Assembly: GCA_038496675.1 (NCBI GenBank)
Contig: CM076652.1
Location: 13,130,948-13,194,947, forward strand
Length of the DNA: 64,000 nucleotides
Source: Rachycentron canadum
Lineage: Eukaryota > Chordata > Actinopteri > Carangiformes > Rachycentridae
Reading direction: 5' to 3'
In this document: positions 60,446 through 64,000 of the stretch, one piece after another
How the letters are laid out: each line of letters starts with the position of its first letter
How positions within the stretch are numbered: the first letter of the stretch is position 1
Notes under the pieces: generated by a model
The model's database searches: none
What the model saw: the letters and a program-made list of their open reading frames with translations, nothing else
Told to the model about the DNA's origin: nothing
Translations under genes and position numbers: made by a program

Positions 60446-63400
60446 GCCAGGCATTATCCTCAAACAGGATGGGAAAAGAATGTAAATATACATGATTACA
60501 TCAAACTTAATTCAGACAAAAATCCACAATGAACCTTATTTTACATTTGATTACACACGCACATTTACAACAATGGCCACATGGAGGCAATACAACCCCC
60601 ACATACAAGCTGTGCCAAGCCCACAGTGCATGTGTGTGTAGCCTTGCCAGTCTGTTATAAACTCTGGCTGCCAACAAACAATGCAGCTTCAATCGATGAT
60701 CACTGTGTTTCGTGTAATATAAATGTTATGAAGTCAAACACAGATGCATACTTTTCCTACTTCCCACAGGCAGCCCACAGTCATCTAGATCTCTGAGGAT
60801 TTTTTAAATGTCAATCGTAACAATAAAAAAGAAAAAAGAAAAAACTCAAATGCTTAATAGTTTTTTAGAGTCAAATTGATTTTTTTTTTCTCAGAAAGCC
60901 TTGATCAATAGAAAACTCAATAACTCTGTGCTGTACAGTAATTCTCCGCCTTCCAACCAAACCCAATCTGACTGTAGCTGGATTAAATGTCCTTTCCTTG
61001 CCCACACTGATTCATGGAGGGGTTTATCAATGCAAAGGGTCAACTCTATACTGCTGAGCTGGTGTGTGTGTATACTGTTGAGTGTGTGAAATCAAAATGT
61101 TGTATGATGCTCATAACATTTATTTGTTACTGAACATGAGTAAGCGACTGCTATATCATCAAAATAAAATTGTTGCTGTTGTTTTTTGCTTTCCCACAAT
61201 GAGAAAATTACATGATACTGTCTTTTTCTATATTCTCTTCTCTCTTGGTTTGTGTGCTACTTTCTTTTTCACTCTGCGATTTGCACAGATGGCTAATTGA
61301 AAGGATTACTGAAGGGTTCATTGCACAAAAATCCTAATCCCTAATAATGCAATATGCTCTCGTATCGGCTTTAATTTTCTTAATTTCACCGACCACATGC
61401 TCACAGATCGGTCCTTACACAGTTTCCCATTCCTCTGTCTGTGGGCCTCATGCTGTGCTCTCAGCAGTGTCTTAAGACATCCATGAGGAATGCATGAGTT
61501 TTCCAAAATGAATCAGTTTGGCTGGAGCTGCACACGAAGGGTGGAGACATTCACCTCTCAGCCACTGTAATTTATGAGGGATGAAAATATTTGTTGTGGT
61601 ATGGGGGTGGGGGTGAGAGGTTAGGTATGACAGTGCACTGTTCCCATGAGTCCATGTGTTTGCAATGTCCCTGCTGAATCCTGGGAAAGGTCGTGCAAGC
61701 CCTGCGATGTAAACAGACCACGTCAGAGCGTCAGCTGGCCAGGCTATTAAGACAGGGAGGGAAGAAGACACTGTTCGGGATTTTACAATCAGCGTCGTGA
61801 TGGACAGATGGAATTGACAGCCAACCAGTGAGATAATCTGTTTTTTTTTTTGGGTTTTTTTTGTTGTTTTCATTCCTTCTCACACACGTTCATCCACATA
61901 CCGACAATGATAGACCAAAACTCTGTTGAGAGGTCATCCCAGTCCTGACACAGGCAACAAAATCAAGAGTAAACGTTCACCTCTACCCCCGTTTCCCGGT
62001 CTCAGTATGCTTTCACCTGCTTCCATCTCTCTCTGGCTCTCCCTCTTTCATCTCTCCCTCATATCTCCCTCTATCTCTCAATCTTCTCTCCGCTGTCTGA
62101 TCTTCACTCAGGCGTGTTATACTAGAGTGCAGGCAGTCTCAGAGAGCGCGAGGGAGGGAGAGCAGTGGAGGGAAATGGGTCACAGACACCATAAATTCAC
62201 AAGAACATTCACAACTGAAGCACTCCGGCACACAAATTTACCAAAACAGTTGCGTGTACAAGATAGTAAAAAGTGCAACGGACACACATGTACTACTCAT
62301 GTACTTCTTCTCTCCATTAATGTAATTTCAAAGTGACAATAAACCCGTGATCTAGCTTTTTGCTGCTGGCATACTTTCCTCATAGGCTCATTTTAAGCAC
62401 ATGCTATGTATCCCTGTGACAGAGATTACAAGTGGCACACGTGAATAGACCCAGTCTGAAATTCAATTGCGATCAGCCTAGTTGAATGTGATTGTATTAG
62501 AGGTGCAAGCAGGAAAATCAATAACATAACGCAATGTGGCTCGAGAGTGATGAAAGCTGGGAGCTTCTATATGCCTGTGTGAGAATGTATGTGCATGGCA
62601 TGATCTTTGGTTTCCTCATTCATGTGTGTGCTTGAATTAATTAAAATGAAAACACTGTTTGCTGTGCAATGTGTGTAATGAAGAAACCCCATGATGACAC
62701 AAAACCTTTGAAGTGCTGGGACTCGTCAGTCTCTTAAGTATAAAAGTTGACCTAGTTCATATGTTATATGCTGTAACACACCACGCGCACACACATGCAC
62801 GAAGGGATGTTCAAGAACAAATTCACATTCACACACACACTCACACAGACACACACAAACATACACACACTCTCAAGCTAATCATTCTCTCCACTTTGCC
62901 TGGCAGATAAATATTAATGAGGATTACTATGTTACTGCAGTACACCCACGGGAAAACAAGAGGCTGCCCCTCTCTCTCTTTCTAACACTTTCCCACTTTC
63001 TCTCTTTTGTCACTCACACCCACACACACCCACACACACACAGCCTCGTGGCTCCAACATTTTCAATGTCTTTAACGCTTCTTTTTCTCCCAAACTTTCC
63101 TTTTCATAGTAACATTCACACATACACACACATACGCACACACACACACACAAACTATGAATAAACCCCTTTATATGAATGAGTCACAGACAGTGCCTCC
63201 GTTCTCATTGGGTCGTGTTATCTCTGTCAAACAAAAGGCACTTTTGTGCTGGGATATTTCAAGAACATTTTGGGGTCTCTACATCCTGTTTTGGGGAGAT
63301 GGAATTTAACAGACTCCTTCCCATCAACCCACACTTTTTTTTTCTTTTTCTCTGCTCTCTCTCTCTCTCTCTTATTCAAAAGGGGCTCCATGATGCCATT

Positions 63401-64000
63401 TCTGAGAATAGAGAAGCAGAGATAATGAAGAAATCATTCTGTGCTCTGCATGGAGGTGGCAGAGGATGGGAAACACACACACAACTACACACAGACACAC
63501 ACACACTAACACAGAGGCGAATCCATCCATCCACTAGGGATGTTTTGGCAGTGGGCAGAGGAGTCCACTCTCACCATAGCTACCCTGCTAACAAACTGTC
63601 TCCATAGAGAAAACACATTATCAGCAGCTCACTGCCTTCAGCCTTCACTCACAGTCAACAGATGATCATCTCCTCATTGTTTGATCATACTCTGTACAGA
63701 TTTACTTTGAACTCATACACAGCTGTGTGTCTATAGGTCTGCCGGTTGATTTTGGATGGGGAATAAAAGAAAGAAAAAACAAAACAAAATCAGAGCAGAG
63801 AGTGATGAAAGAGATGGGGTGGAGAGAAGGGTGGGAGTCTCTCCTGTCTCTCCCTCCTCCCTTGCTCAAAAAACATTCCTCCTCCTGAGCTGCCTTGGGG
63901 AGAAAAGGGGGGTCCCCTTTCATGCTGAACAGGGTGTGGTGCAAGAGGGGCCTGCAGGAGCCTTTAGCTCCAGTTATTCCCACCTCTCTCTTTCTTTCTT

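Larger units (their letters stand above)
47336..64000. other. Long non-coding stretch, intergenic or distal FRMD4A intron
   Basis: Both strands were read, and no splice-bounded exon, RNA gene or intact transposon is supported in 16.7 kb. Open frames here are short or driven by simple repeats. The content is microsatellite-rich: CT at 47779-47801, AT near 49868-49920, CA/TG at 52225-52271, 52407-52451, 52767-52801 and 53774-53838, G16 at 55200-55215, AAC near 58688-58720, CA at about 60087-60109, and CCAA at 60357-60445. It may be the first intron of a distal FRMD4A promoter. Confidence 0.45.

Noticed and set aside
60248..60532. Repeated GWLV and NQPT open frames; also considered as a CRISPR-like array
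   Set aside because: It is a plain 4-bp CCAA microsatellite with no spacers, in vertebrate DNA.

Overview
This is animal nuclear DNA, most likely from a teleost fish. The genes are split into many GT-AG exons, the proteins read as vertebrate cadherin, TMEM253-like and FRMD4A, introns in the small genes are often only 70-600 bp, and long CA/TG microsatellites are frequent. The species cannot be told from the sequence. All exon boundaries were derived by hand from splice signals, codon phase and remembered protein families; no database search was run.

Layout: (1) 1-1807, upstream DNA with TATA-like motifs and a perfect 24-bp inverted repeat. (2) 1808-6080, plus strand: a complete 15-exon classical cadherin (808 aa) resembling E/B-cadherin, with a very short propeptide and one GC-AG intron. 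(3) 7314-8569, plus strand: a complete 6-exon four-pass membrane protein of 214 aa, probably TMEM253-like. (4) 8570-13859, TMEM253-like 3' end and probable FRMD4A 3' UTR. (5) 13860-44095, minus strand: the full coding region of FRMD4A (FERM domain, CUPID/coiled-coil region, long Ser-rich tail), 22 constitutive coding exons plus two alternative C-terminal exons, giving 1031 or 1042 aa from the MTEG start. One intron holds an intact elongator tRNA-Met on the opposite strand and two decayed copies, one apparently split by a retroelement tail. (6) About 46.65-47.33 kb, a CpG-rich block with a CGG run, the likely FRMD4A promoter and leader exon. (7) 47.33-64 kb, no supportable gene; microsatellites only.

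How the genes relate: classical cadherins form adherens junctions and bind p120- and beta-catenin through conserved tail motifs that are intact here. FRMD4A is known as a junctional scaffold linking Par-3 to cytohesin/ARF6 in epithelial polarity. Their adjacency is therefore thematically neat, but nothing in the sequence shows co-regulation. I did not find a new multi-gene system. The best leads are the FRMD4A C-terminal switch (one end carries a PDZ-type -TLV), the tRNA-Met cluster, the cadherin's atypical N-terminus, the perfect hairpins around the cadherin gene, and simple-repeat tracts at FRMD4A splice acceptors.
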